From contig CACOXS010000005.1 in the NCBI GenBank assembly GCA_902631255.1, positions 1-62,421 of the forward strand: a stretch of DNA of 62,421 nucleotides, read 5' to 3'. Of this stretch, positions 16,752-25,731 are shown piece after piece. The translations under genes and the position numbers were made by a program. Below the pieces are notes generated by a model, which saw only the letters and a list, made by a program, of their open reading frames with translations, made no database searches and was not told where the DNA came from. The DNA comes from an uncultured Pelagibacteraceae bacterium. Lineage in GTDB: Bacteria; Pseudomonadota; Alphaproteobacteria; Pelagibacterales; Pelagibacteraceae. Each line of letters begins with the position of its first letter. The first letter of the stretch is position 1.

Positions 16752-17927
16752 ATGAACAACAAACCTGATGACGTGGTCATTTGTAGTGCAGTTAGGACTC
16801 CTATAGGCACTTATAAGGGATCATTAAAAGATTTGAAAGGAGATCAACTTGGTACTATCGTGATAAATGAGGTTTTGAAAAGAAGCAAAATATCTAATAA
16901 TCAAATTGATGAAGTAATAATGGGCCAGGTCTTAACTGCTGCTGGAGGACAGAACCCTGCAAGACAAGCAGCAGTAAATGCTGGGATCCCCGTATCCAAA
17001 CCTGCTTATTTAGTAAACCAAGTTTGTGGATCAGGACTAAGAGCCATTATTTCAGGTTACCAACAAATTAAATTAGGAGATGCAAATAATGTAATTTGTG
17101 GGGGTCAAGAGAATATGTCGATGACACCTTACTCTTATTTTTATTCAGAGAAAAAAGAAATTTCAAAAGATCAATTAATCAATACTATGATTCATGATGG
17201 TTTAACTGATGCTTTTAAAAATTACCACATGGGAGTTACAGCCGAAAATGTTGCAAAAAAGTTTAATATTTCTAGAAAACAACAAGATGAATTTGCTCTT
17301 CAATCCCAAAAAAAAACAGAAATTGCAATTGAAAATAATAAATTTGATGATGAAATAGTGCGGATAAATCATAAAGGTATTATTTTAGAAAAAGATGAAC
17401 ACCCTAGAAAAGATTTAAAATTATCTGATTTAGAAAAATTAAAAACAGCTTTTAAAGATGGTGGGACTGTAACACCTGGAAACTCATCTGGTATAAATGA
17501 TGGAGCAGCTGCTTTATTATTAACTACATTTAAGGAAGCTCAACAAAATTCACTTAAACCATTAGCCAAAATTATTTCCTGGGCATCTGTTGGTTTGGAA
17601 CCGTCTTTAATGGGTCTTGGTCCTATAGAAGCTATCCGCCAAGCATCAAAAAAAGTAAATTGGAATTTAAATGAAATCGATTTATTTGAAATTAATGAGG
17701 CTTTTGCCGCTCAAGCTATAGCAGTTATCAGTGAATTGGGTATTGATGAAAACAAAGTTAATGTAAATGGTGGGGCTATTGCTTTAGGTCACCCAATAGG
17801 TGCATCTGGAGCAAGAATACTTGTGACACTTATACATGAAATGAAAAAACAGAATAAAGAAAGAGGTTGTGCCGCACTTTGTATAGGTGGCGGTATGGGA
17901 ATTGCGCTATGTGTAGAAAAAATTTAG
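16752..17927 (+). CDS. Acetyl-CoA acetyltransferase (thiolase)
   Basis: Condenses two acetyl-CoA or cleaves acetoacetyl-CoA. The 391-residue form starting at 16752 (MNNKPDDVVICSAVRTPIG) matches family N-termini; the frame is open to 16695 but that extension is unlike thiolases. Catalytic features are VNQVCGSGLRA (about residue 92, nucleophilic Cys), NEAFAAQA (about 317), NVNGGAIALGHPIGASGAR (about 337-355, His) and CIGGGMGIA near the end (second Cys). The role may be short-chain fatty acid or polyhydroxybutyrate-type metabolism; no phaB or other partner lies next to it. Confidence 0.93.
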   Translation: MNNKPDDVVICSAVRTPIGTYKGSLKDLKGDQLGTIVINEVLKRSKISNNQIDEVIMGQVLTAAGGQNPARQAAVNAGIPVSKPAYLVNQVCGSGLRAIISGYQQIKLGDANNVICGGQENMSMTPYSYFYSEKKEISKDQLINTMIHDGLTDAFKNYHMGVTAENVAKKFNISRKQQDEFALQSQKKTEIAIENNKFDDEIVRINHKGIILEKDEHPRKDLKLSDLEKLKTAFKDGGTVTPGNSSGINDGAAALLLTTFKEAQQNSLKPLAKIISWASVGLEPSLMGLGPIEAIRQASKKVNWNLNEIDLFEINEAFAAQAIAVISELGIDENKVNVNGGAIALGHPIGASGARILVTLIHEMKKQNKERGCAALCIGGGMGIALCVEKI

Positions 17928-18040
17928 GAATTAATTTTTCCGTATTTTTCCTCTAACAATATTTTTTGGATCCACACATTAGCATCTTTATATGTGTTGA
18001 ATTTTGGTTGAATGAATATATTTAATAACCTTTTAATCAT
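17924..18040 (-). CDS. Possible 38-residue protein of unknown function
   Basis: An ATG-started frame of 38 codons runs from 18040 to a TAA that overlaps the thiolase stop by four bases, a typical convergent junction in this genome. The residues look coding: basic start MIKRLLNIF, then KDANVWIQKILLEEKYGKI, balanced in charge and not low-complexity. No clear ribosome binding site is visible. It fills most of the 209-base gap before aceE. I recognise no family and cannot exclude chance. Confidence 0.45.
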   Translation of the reverse strand: MIKRLLNIFIQPKFNTYKDANVWIQKILLEEKYGKINS

Positions 18041-18136
18041 TATTTAAGTATTTCAATAAAGAGTGTCAAAAAATTGGGTAGAATGTGTTAAAATTAAAGA
18101 TTAAGTAAATTTTTTTTATGTATAAAACTTTTAAAA

Positions 18137-21100
18137 ATGACTGAAAAATTGTTAGTTCCTGACATAGGTGATTTTGAGAACGTGGAAGTTATAGAACTTT
18201 TAGTAAAAGAGGGTCAAGATATTAAAAAAAATGATCCTGTTGTAACTATTGAAAGTGATAAATCGAGTGTTGAAATACCATCAATATTTTCTGGCAAAGT
18301 CGAGTCTGTAAATGTTAAAGTTGGAGATAAGGTTTCAAAGGGCGATCTATTAATAAATATTTCTTCAAATCAATCATTATCTCAAACAGAAAGTGTTCCA
18401 AAAGAAACTGAAAATTTAATTCAAGAAGCTGAGAGTACTTTAAGGAAACATCTGGACCAAAATATTTCACAAAAAATAATTGAGACTGAGAAACCGAAAA
18501 TAATCCAAGTAGTTAAAGAAGGGGATATCGATCCACTAGAAACAAGTGAATGGCTAGAGTCTTTGTCAGCAGTAATAGAAAAAGACGGAAATCAGAGAGC
18601 ACATTATTTAATTAAAGAACTTATCAACAAAGCTTATATGGAAGGTGCTAATATACCCTATACGCAAAATACTCCTTATATAAATACTATACCAGTTAAC
18701 GAGGAAAAAAAATCTAATGGAGATCAAAACATAGAGAGAAGAATTAGATCTTTAATTAGATGGAATGCTGCCGCAATGGTAGTTAGAGCAAATAAAAAAT
18801 TCCCAGAACTTGGAGGGCATATAGGAACTTTTGCATCTGCTGCAACTCTTTACGATGTTGGTATGAATCATTTTTGGAGAGCTAAAAATAATAAATTTGG
18901 TGGAGATCTAATTTATTTTCAAGGTCATAGCGCTCCAGGTATGTACGCTAGAGCTTATCTGGAAGGTAGACTTAACGAAAAACAATTAGATAGTTTTAGA
19001 CAAGAAGTAAATCCTGGTGGTCTTTCCTCATATCCTCATCCTTGGCTAATGCCAAATTTTTGGCAATTTCCAACAGTGTCCATGGGATTGGGTCCAATGC
19101 TTGCAATTTATCAAGCTAGATTCATGAAGTACTTAATCAATAGAGGTCTAATAAAAGATGAAGGTAGAAAAGTTTGGGCATTTTTAGGTGACGGAGAAAT
19201 GGATGAACCAGAATCTTTAGGAGCGATAGGTTTGGCCGCAAGAGAAAAATTAGATAACTTAATATTTGTTGTAAATTGTAATCTTCAAAGATTAGACGGA
19301 CCAGTTCGTGGAAACGGAAAGATAATTCAAGAATTAGAGGGAATTTTTAGAGGTGCAGGGTGGAATGTTATAAAAGTTATTTGGGGTTCTTATTGGGATC
19401 CATTGCTTGCCAATGATAAAACAGGTCATTTAGTTAAAACAATGAATGAGACAGTCGATGGCGAGTATCAAGCAATGAAAGCAAGAGATGGTGCGTATGT
19501 GAGAGAAAAATTTTTTGGAAAATATTTAGAGACCAAAGAGCTAGTTTCTAGTCTTTCAGACAAAGATATTTGGCGATTGAACAGGGGTGGTCATGATCCT
19601 CATAAAGTTTTTGCAGCTTATGATAAAGCATCTAAAAATATTGGAAGTCCTACAGTTGTAATTGCAAAAACTATTAAGGGTTATGGAATGGGCAAAAGTG
19701 GTGAAAGTGTAAATACGACTCACCAAACTAAGAAGTTAGATATTGACGACTTAATGTATTACAGGGATAGGTTTGACGTTCCATTAACAGATCAACAAGT
19801 TAAGAATATTGAATACTACAAGCCAGATCATAATTCCCCTGAGATTAAATACATAAATGAGAGACGAATTCAACTGGGTGGTTTTATTCCTGAAAGGACA
19901 ACTTACGCAAAACCTGTTAAAGCACCTCCAAAAGATATTTTCGATAATATGAAAATTTCTACAGGTGAAAAAGAAATGTCGACTACAATGGCATTGGTCA
20001 GAATGTTGACAAATCTTTTAAGAGATAAAAATGTTGCACCAAGACTGGTTCCTATCATACCTGATGAAGCTAGAACATTTGGAATGGAGGGTTTTTTTCA
20101 AAAGATAGGGATTTATGCTCATGAAGGTCAAAAATATGAGCCAGAAGATTCTGCTCAATTAAGTTCGTATAAAGAGGAAAAAAGTGGTCAGGTTTTAGAG
20201 GAAGGAATTAACGAGGCTGGAGCGATGTCATCTTGGATCGCTGCAGGAACTTCATATACAAACCATGACGTAGAAATGATCCCAATTTATCTTTTTTACT
20301 CAATGTTTGGTTTTCAGAGAATTGGTGATTTTGCTTGGGCCGGTGCTGATAGTCAGTCCAGAGGGTTTTTGATTGGTGCAACCGCTGGAAGGACAACTCT
20401 TGCTGGAGAAGGTTTACAACATCAAGATGGTCATAGCCATTTGATGGCTTCAACTATTCCTAATTGCAGATCCTATGATCCAACATTTCACTACGAGCTT
20501 GCAGTCATTTTTCGAGAAGGTTTAAAAAGAATGCATGAGAAAAAAGAGAATATTTTCTATTATATTACAACCATGAATGAAAATTATCCTCATCCAGAAA
20601 TGCCAAAAGATAAATCATGTGAGGATGGTATTTTAAAAGGAATGTATAAAATAAAGGAGTTTAACAAGTATAAAAAAACTAAAATTCAATTTCTTGGATC
20701 TGGCACAATCTTAAGAGAAATGATAGCTGGTGCGGAAATATTACAAAATGAGTATCAAATCGATAGTGAGATTTGGAGTGTAACCAGCTTTAATGAATTA
20801 AGAAGGGATGGTCTTGAAGTAGAGAGATACAATCTTCTAAATCCTGATAAAGAGCCTAAAAAAAGCTATGTAGAAAAATGTTTGGGTAATACTGAAGGAC
20901 CAATTTTAGCAGCTTCTGATTATATGAGAATGAATTCTGATCAAATTAGGCCATACGTAAATAAAAGTTTTTATTCATTAGGGACGGATGGATTTGGTCG
21001 AAGTGATACAAGAAAGAATTTAAGAAAATTTTTTGAAGTTGATAAGGAACATATCACAACATATGGATTGAGCATTTTAGCTAAGGAACAGCTTATCGCA

Positions 21101-21172
21101 TCAAAATATGCAAAAGAAGCAATCAAAAAGTATAAGATTGATACTGATAAACCTATGCCAACAAAATTATAG
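18137..21172 (+). CDS. aceE: Pyruvate dehydrogenase E1 (AceE type) with N-terminal lipoyl domain
   Basis: Thiamine-diphosphate enzyme that decarboxylates pyruvate and acetylates lipoyl groups. Residues 1-78 are a complete lipoyl domain with the modified lysine in IESDKSSVEIPS, then a linker of about 50 residues. The homodimeric E1 starts near residue 131 (GDIDPLETSEWLESL, aligning with the N-terminus of E. coli AceE). The ThDP motif GDGEMDEPES is near residue 351, and YPHPWLMPNFWQFP and GLQHQDGHSHL are AceE-typical. The total of 1011 residues equals a normal AceE (about 890) plus the fusion. In alphaproteobacteria an extra lipoyl domain is known on PdhB (heterotetrameric E1 beta); here it is on the AceE type. 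aceF follows after one base; no E3 gene is present. Confidence 0.95.
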   Translation: MTEKLLVPDIGDFENVEVIELLVKEGQDIKKNDPVVTIESDKSSVEIPSIFSGKVESVNVKVGDKVSKGDLLINISSNQSLSQTESVPKETENLIQEAESTLRKHLDQNISQKIIETEKPKIIQVVKEGDIDPLETSEWLESLSAVIEKDGNQRAHYLIKELINKAYMEGANIPYTQNTPYINTIPVNEEKKSNGDQNIERRIRSLIRWNAAAMVVRANKKFPELGGHIGTFASAATLYDVGMNHFWRAKNNKFGGDLIYFQGHSAPGMYARAYLEGRLNEKQLDSFRQEVNPGGLSSYPHPWLMPNFWQFPTVSMGLGPMLAIYQARFMKYLINRGLIKDEGRKVWAFLGDGEMDEPESLGAIGLAAREKLDNLIFVVNCNLQRLDGPVRGNGKIIQELEGIFRGAGWNVIKVIWGSYWDPLLANDKTGHLVKTMNETVDGEYQAMKARDGAYVREKFFGKYLETKELVSSLSDKDIWRLNRGGHDPHKVFAAYDKASKNIGSPTVVIAKTIKGYGMGKSGESVNTTHQTKKLDIDDLMYYRDRFDVPLTDQQVKNIEYYKPDHNSPEIKYINERRIQLGGFIPERTTYAKPVKAPPKDIFDNMKISTGEKEMSTTMALVRMLTNLLRDKNVAPRLVPIIPDEARTFGMEGFFQKIGIYAHEGQKYEPEDSAQLSSYKEEKSGQVLEEGINEAGAMSSWIAAGTSYTNHDVEMIPIYLFYSMFGFQRIGDFAWAGADSQSRGFLIGATAGRTTLAGEGLQHQDGHSHLMASTIPNCRSYDPTFHYELAVIFREGLKRMHEKKENIFYYITTMNENYPHPEMPKDKSCEDGILKGMYKIKEFNKYKKTKIQFLGSGTILREMIAGAEILQNEYQIDSEIWSVTSFNELRRDGLEVERYNLLNPDKEPKKSYVEKCLGNTEGPILAASDYMRMNSDQIRPYVNKSFYSLGTDGFGRSDTRKNLRKFFEVDKEHITTYGLSILAKEQLIASKYAKEAIKKYKIDTDKPMPTKL
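18211..18279 (+). repeat. Lipoyl-coding segment, copy 1 (in aceE)
   Basis: This segment and 21251-21319 in aceF align without gaps with about seven differences in 69 bases by my count. The run from 18248 to 18279 (32 bases, covering the lipoylation-site lysine) is identical to 21288-21319. Outside this core the two lipoyl domains diverge at nucleotide level. Purifying selection on the lipoyl hairpin explains the protein match, but identical synonymous sites point to recent copying or gene conversion. Confidence 0.8.
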
Positions 21173-21173
21173 A

Positions 21174-22448
21174 ATGCCCAAAAAAAATATAAAAGTTCCA
21201 AATATTGGTGAATTTAAAGATGTAGAGGTTATTGAAATTATAGTCAAAAAAGGTCAAGAGATTAAAAAAAATGACCCTTTAATAACAATTGAAAGTGATA
21301 AATCGAGTGTTGAAATACCCTCATTACACAATGGAATAGTTACAGAATTAAATTTAAATGTTGGGGATAAGGTTTCTGAAGGTGACAAAATTTTAGAAAT
21401 TGAATTAAAAGACAATCAAGTAGAAACTCAATTCAAAACTGAAGAAATTAAAACAATTAAAAAAGAAAATACTAAAGAAAAAAAAATAGAAATTGAAAAA
21501 GAAGTTAGTTCAAAAAACGTTATTGTAAAAGATTTTTCTAAAAAAACTGCAGCCTCACCAAAAGTCAGAAAATTTGCAAGAGAACTTGGTGTTGATATTA
21601 GTAAAGTTGAGGGTAGTGAAAGACTAGGAAGAGTAACTGAAAGAGATGTAAAGTCATTTGTCGCAAATAAACCTGAGAGAAATTCTGAAAAAGAATTCAA
21701 AAAAGATGAAACGATAGAACTAGAATATCCTCACTCTGAATTTGGAAAAACAGAAATAAAGGATATTCCAAGAGTAAAGAAACTTTCGTCTAAATATCTT
21801 ATGAATTCTTGGACCAATATTCCTCATGTGACCAATCATGATGAAGCAGATATAACTGAATTAGAGGAGTTTAGAACATCTCTTACAGATATTTACACTG
21901 GAGAAAAAAAAAAAATTACTCCTTTAGCTTTTATCGTCAAAGCTTTAACTGCATCACTTAAAAAATTTCCAAATTTTAATTCATCTGTAGATGAAATTGA
22001 TAAAGGAAAAATGACCTTAAAAAAGTATTACCATATTGGAATAGCTGTAGATACAAAGCATGGGCTTATGGTGCCAAAATTAAGAAATGCTGATAATAAG
22101 AATATCTCATTAATTGGCAACGAACTTAAAAAATTAAGTGATCAATGTAAGAATCTTAAAATTGATAAAAAAGAATTATTTGGTGGTTCCATGACAATAA
22201 CAAGTCTAGGAGGTATTGGCGGTTCTTTTTTTACACCTATAATTAATTACCCTGAAGTTGCAATTTTGGGAGTTGGTAAATCTCAAAAAAAACAAATTTT
22301 TATTGATGGAAAATTTATTACACGAACAATGTTACCTTTATCTTTATCATATGATCACAGAATAATTGATGGAGCTGAAGCAGCTCGATTTAACAACGAT
22401 TTGAAAGATAATCTAGGAAAAAATTTTGCTTACAAATTAGCTGTGTAA
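21174..22448 (+). CDS. aceF: Dihydrolipoamide acetyltransferase (PDH E2)
   Basis: Core of the pyruvate dehydrogenase complex; moves the acetyl group from lipoyl to CoA. I take the ATG at 21174, one base after the aceE stop, giving 424 residues; the frame is open further upstream inside aceE but that part is not family-like. Domains in order: a single lipoyl domain (about 1-76, IESDKSSVEIPS), a Lys/Glu-rich linker, the E1/E3-binding domain (ASPKVRKFARELGVDISKV, about 124-142), and the catalytic domain ending with the active-site motif YDHRIIDGAEAARF. E. coli AceF has three lipoyl domains; here one sits on E2 and one on E1. Confidence 0.95.
   Translation: MPKKNIKVPNIGEFKDVEVIEIIVKKGQEIKKNDPLITIESDKSSVEIPSLHNGIVTELNLNVGDKVSEGDKILEIELKDNQVETQFKTEEIKTIKKENTKEKKIEIEKEVSSKNVIVKDFSKKTAASPKVRKFARELGVDISKVEGSERLGRVTERDVKSFVANKPERNSEKEFKKDETIELEYPHSEFGKTEIKDIPRVKKLSSKYLMNSWTNIPHVTNHDEADITELEEFRTSLTDIYTGEKKKITPLAFIVKALTASLKKFPNFNSSVDEIDKGKMTLKKYYHIGIAVDTKHGLMVPKLRNADNKNISLIGNELKKLSDQCKNLKIDKKELFGGSMTITSLGGIGGSFFTPIINYPEVAILGVGKSQKKQIFIDGKFITRTMLPLSLSYDHRIIDGAEAARFNNDLKDNLGKNFAYKLAV
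21251..21319 (+). repeat. Lipoyl-coding segment, copy 2 (in aceF)
   Basis: Partner of 18211-18279, in direct orientation, 3040 bases downstream. The last 32 bases (21288-21319) are identical in both copies. The direct repeat could recombine to delete most of aceE. Confidence 0.8.
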
Positions 22449-22452
22449 AAAT

Positions 22453-23343
22453 ATGTCAAAAACTCTCTCATTATTTAGTGCACTGTTATGCACTTTCATT
22501 TGGGGGACTACATTTATTGCACAAGATACAGGCATGGACGATATCGGCCCATTCACTTTTAATTCAGTAAGATTTTTTGTGGGTTTTTTAGCAATTGTTC
22601 CTTTAGCATTAATTTTTGAGGCAAAAAAATTAAAAAAAGAATTTAGGTTTGATACAAAAACATTCGTTATCTTGTCCTTTTTAATTGGACTATCATTATT
22701 TTTAGGCTCAGCATTACAACAGGTTGCGTTGCTTTACACCGATGTAGCAAATGCTGCTTTTTTTACAATTTTTTATGTGCCAATGGTCCCAATAATTATT
22801 TTCATCTTTAAAAAAGATTTTTTACATTGGAGTGTATGGCCATCAGTAATTTTATGTTTAATTGGCGGATATTTATTAACAAATTTTCAAGATGCAACTG
22901 TAAGATTAGGTGATACCCTCGTGGTATTAGGAGCTTTATTTTGGAGCGCACATATTATTTTTACTGGTATGATTGTCAAAAAGTACAATCTACCATTGAC
23001 CATCGGTGCAATTCAAACTCTGCTAGTTGCTCTATTCTCATTTATAATAGGTTTATTTTCCGAAGAATTCGTGATCGATAATATATTAAATGAAATAGAC
23101 TCAATTTTATATGCTGGTATTTTATCAGGTGGTTTTGCATTTGTTCTGCAAATATATGCCCAAAGAAATATAACTCCAGCACCAGCAGCAATAATTTTTT
23201 CTTTGGAGGGTGTGTTTGCAACAATTGCCGCGTGGTTTCTTTTAAATCAAATATTAGGCATTAATAATTTACTTGGTTGTTTTTTTATATTAAGTGGAGT
23301 TTTATTATCTCAACTAGTTCCATTATTAAGGAAAGTAAGTTAA
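22453..23343 (+). CDS. EamA/DMT-family permease
   Basis: A 296-residue inner-membrane transporter of the drug/metabolite superfamily with ten predicted helices in two EamA repeats. Features include the start TFIWGTTFIAQDTG, the first-repeat end YVPMVPIIIFIF, and a second repeat ending with SLEGVFATIAAWFLL. Substrates in this family range from amino acids to nucleosides, so none can be named. It begins four bases after aceF, so it may be read through from the pyruvate dehydrogenase operon. It overlaps uppP by four bases at convergent ends. Confidence 0.85.
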   Translation: MSKTLSLFSALLCTFIWGTTFIAQDTGMDDIGPFTFNSVRFFVGFLAIVPLALIFEAKKLKKEFRFDTKTFVILSFLIGLSLFLGSALQQVALLYTDVANAAFFTIFYVPMVPIIIFIFKKDFLHWSVWPSVILCLIGGYLLTNFQDATVRLGDTLVVLGALFWSAHIIFTGMIVKKYNLPLTIGAIQTLLVALFSFIIGLFSEEFVIDNILNEIDSILYAGILSGGFAFVLQIYAQRNITPAPAAIIFSLEGVFATIAAWFLLNQILGINNLLGCFFILSGVLLSQLVPLLRKVS

Positions 23344-24107
23344 CTATATATTATATAAAATAAAATTAAGCCAAGAACTATCCGATAAATTACAAATATA
23401 TTAAAAGAAATTTTACTTATAAATTTAAGAAAATACTTAATTGTAAAAAATGAAAATATAAATGATAAAAAAGTAGCAATTAATAATAAATAATTTAGTT
23501 CTATTGATTGTTCAAAAGCCTCTCTTAAGCCTAGGAAACTTGCTCCTGCTAATGCAGGTATGGATAGTAAAAAAGAAATTTTACTAGCGTCTGTTCTATT
23601 GAAATTCAAAAATCTTGCTGCCGTAATTGTTATTCCTGCCCTACTAACTCCTGGTAACAACGCTAATATTTGAAATAAACCAATTAATAAAACTGATTTA
23701 ATATTTAAATCTGTAGAAATATTTCGATCAATTTTTCTTTGATCAGCAAAGAAAAGTATAAATCCAAAAAATAGTGTTGTTGATGCAATTACTTTTGTAT
23801 TTCTTAAAAGATGAATAAATTCTGTGGCATATAAAATGTATCCAAAAAATATTAAAGGCAAGGAGCCAATAATTATTAAACTTAATAACCTATTATTATT
23901 TCTTAGATCAAATAGCTCTTTTCTAAAATAAAAAATTACTGCAATTAATGAGCCTAAATGAAGACTTATGTCTATTAATAAAGAACTTGTTTCTAAATCA
24001 TAAAAATTTGATACCAATATTAAATGAGCTGACGAACTTATGGGTAAAAATTCAGAAATTCCTTGAACAGCAGAAAGAATTATAATTTCTATAAAATCTT
24101 GCAACAT
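23340..24107 (-). CDS. uppP: Undecaprenyl-diphosphatase UppP (BacA)
   Basis: Dephosphorylates undecaprenyl diphosphate to recycle the lipid carrier for peptidoglycan and polysaccharide synthesis. The 255 residues carry the two conserved inverted-repeat motifs: AVQGISEFLPISSSAHL (about 14-30, with the catalytic Glu and Ser) and LPGVSRAGITITAARFL (about 152-168; the usual PGxSRSG reads SRAG). About eight membrane helices are visible. Normal length. The next 184 bases to gltD hold no gene. Confidence 0.95.
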   Translation of the reverse strand: MLQDFIEIIILSAVQGISEFLPISSSAHLILVSNFYDLETSSLLIDISLHLGSLIAVIFYFRKELFDLRNNNRLLSLIIIGSLPLIFFGYILYATEFIHLLRNTKVIASTTLFFGFILFFADQRKIDRNISTDLNIKSVLLIGLFQILALLPGVSRAGITITAARFLNFNRTDASKISFLLSIPALAGASFLGLREAFEQSIELNYLLLIATFLSFIFSFFTIKYFLKFISKISFNIFVIYRIVLGLILFYIIYS

Positions 24108-24291
24108 ACATGTGTCGTAGCTTAAAAAATACTCATTTTAAACAATTCGATTTAATCATATTAGGTATGCAAAAATCAGAATAAGTAGATTTTAGGCGAA
24201 ATATTATTGTAATTAGGTAATAATTACTGACCTATTTATTTCTTTTACTAATAAAAACTATGTATATTTTGCGATAAATTTATAAAAATTT

Positions 24292-25731
24292 ATGACTGAT
24301 AAAATGCTAAAATTCGTAAAAATAGGTCAACAAACCCCACCTAAAAGAGGAGTTGATAATAGGAAAGATGATTTTAATGAAATCTATGATGAATTTATCA
24401 CTCAAAAAGCACAAGAGCAGTCAAGTAGATGCTCTCAATGTGGAGTCCCTTTTTGCCAAGTCCATTGTCCTTTAAGTAACAACATTCCTGATTGGCTTAA
24501 ATTGACTGCTGAAGGCAGATTGAAGGAAGCTTATGAATTGTCTCAAAGTACAAATAATATGCCTGAGGTTTGTGGCAGAATATGCCCTCAAGACAGATTA
24601 TGTGAAGGTAATTGTGTTATTGAACAGTCAGGTCATGGCACTGTTACAATTGGATCAGTCGAAAAATATATTACAGATAGCGCTTGGGAAAACGGATGGG
24701 TAAAGCCTATATCAATCAAACACGAAAAAGACCAAAGTGTTGGAATAATTGGTGCTGGACCTGCTGGACTGGCAGCTGCTGAACAACTTAGGAAAAATGG
24801 ATATCAAATTACTGTTTATGATAGATACGACAGAGCGGGTGGTTTGTTAATTTATGGAATTCCAAATTTTAAATTAGAAAAACATGTGGTCGAGAGAAGA
24901 ACAAAATTGTTGAAAGATGGTGGAATTAAATTTGAACAAAATTTTGAGGTTGGTAAGGATGCAACTTTAGAGCAATTGAGAAAAAAACATGATGCAATTT
25001 TAATTGCTACTGGAGTTTATAAACCAAGAGAAATTAATCTGCCAGGTAATGATTTAGATAATATTTTTCCTGCTATGGAGTTTTTAACTGCATCAAACAA
25101 AAAGGGGTTGGGAGACAAAGTTGATTTATTTGATAAAGGCATATTAAATGCTGAGGGTAAAGATGTAGTTGTTATTGGAGGTGGAGATACCGCTATGGAT
25201 TGTGTTCGAACATCTGTAAGACAAAAAGCTAATTCAGTAAAATGTTTATATAGAAGAGATAAAGATAATATGCCTGGATCTGCAAGAGAAGTAGCTAATG
25301 CAGAAGAAGAGGGTGTTGAATTTGTTTGGTTGTCTAGTCCAAAAGAATTTAGAGGAAAAAATAAAATTGAAAAATTAATTGTAGATCAAATTCAACTTGG
25401 CGATCCAGATGACTCAGGAAGAAGAAGACCAGAAATTAAACAAGGATCCGAATTTGAAATTAAAGCAGATATGGTAATAAAAGCTTTAGGATTTGATCCA
25501 GAAAACTTGCCATTATTATTTGAAGCACAAGAATTACAAGTTACAAAATGGGGAACAATTAAAACAGACTTTGACACTATGGAAACTAATATTAAAGGAG
25601 TCTTTGCTGCCGGGGATATTGTAAGAGGTGCATCTTTAGTTGTTTGGGCAATTAAGGATGGTAGAGATGCTGCTTTATCAATCAAATCATATCTTGAAAA
25701 TATCGAATTAAAAAAATCTAAAGTTGCATAA
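24292..25731 (+). CDS. gltD: Glutamate synthase small subunit
   Basis: NADPH-binding subunit of glutamate synthase; passes electrons through FAD and 4Fe-4S clusters to GltB. The 479 residues show an N-terminal ferredoxin-like domain with CSQCGVPFCQVHCPLSNNIP and CGRICPQDRLCEGNC. The FAD site VGIIGAGPAGLAAAE is near residue 149, the NADPH site VVIGGGDTAMDC near 298, and a closing AAGDIVRGASLVVWAI. It shares one base with gltB (TAATG) and precedes it, the reverse of the E. coli gltB-gltD order. Confidence 0.97.
   Translation: MTDKMLKFVKIGQQTPPKRGVDNRKDDFNEIYDEFITQKAQEQSSRCSQCGVPFCQVHCPLSNNIPDWLKLTAEGRLKEAYELSQSTNNMPEVCGRICPQDRLCEGNCVIEQSGHGTVTIGSVEKYITDSAWENGWVKPISIKHEKDQSVGIIGAGPAGLAAAEQLRKNGYQITVYDRYDRAGGLLIYGIPNFKLEKHVVERRTKLLKDGGIKFEQNFEVGKDATLEQLRKKHDAILIATGVYKPREINLPGNDLDNIFPAMEFLTASNKKGLGDKVDLFDKGILNAEGKDVVVIGGGDTAMDCVRTSVRQKANSVKCLYRRDKDNMPGSAREVANAEEEGVEFVWLSSPKEFRGKNKIEKLIVDQIQLGDPDDSGRRRPEIKQGSEFEIKADMVIKALGFDPENLPLLFEAQELQVTKWGTIKTDFDTMETNIKGVFAAGDIVRGASLVVWAIKDGRDAALSIKSYLENIELKKSKVA

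Noticed and set aside
20208-20453. Antisense open frame in aceE
   Set aside because: It is a shadow of the strongly conserved E1 coding sequence; the same holds for other antisense frames in gltB, pheT, lepA and gltD.
24214-24234. Short inverted repeat (taggt / accta) upstream of gltD
   Set aside because: Only five pairs around an 11-base A/T loop in a very AT-rich gap; no riboswitch or terminator pattern fits.
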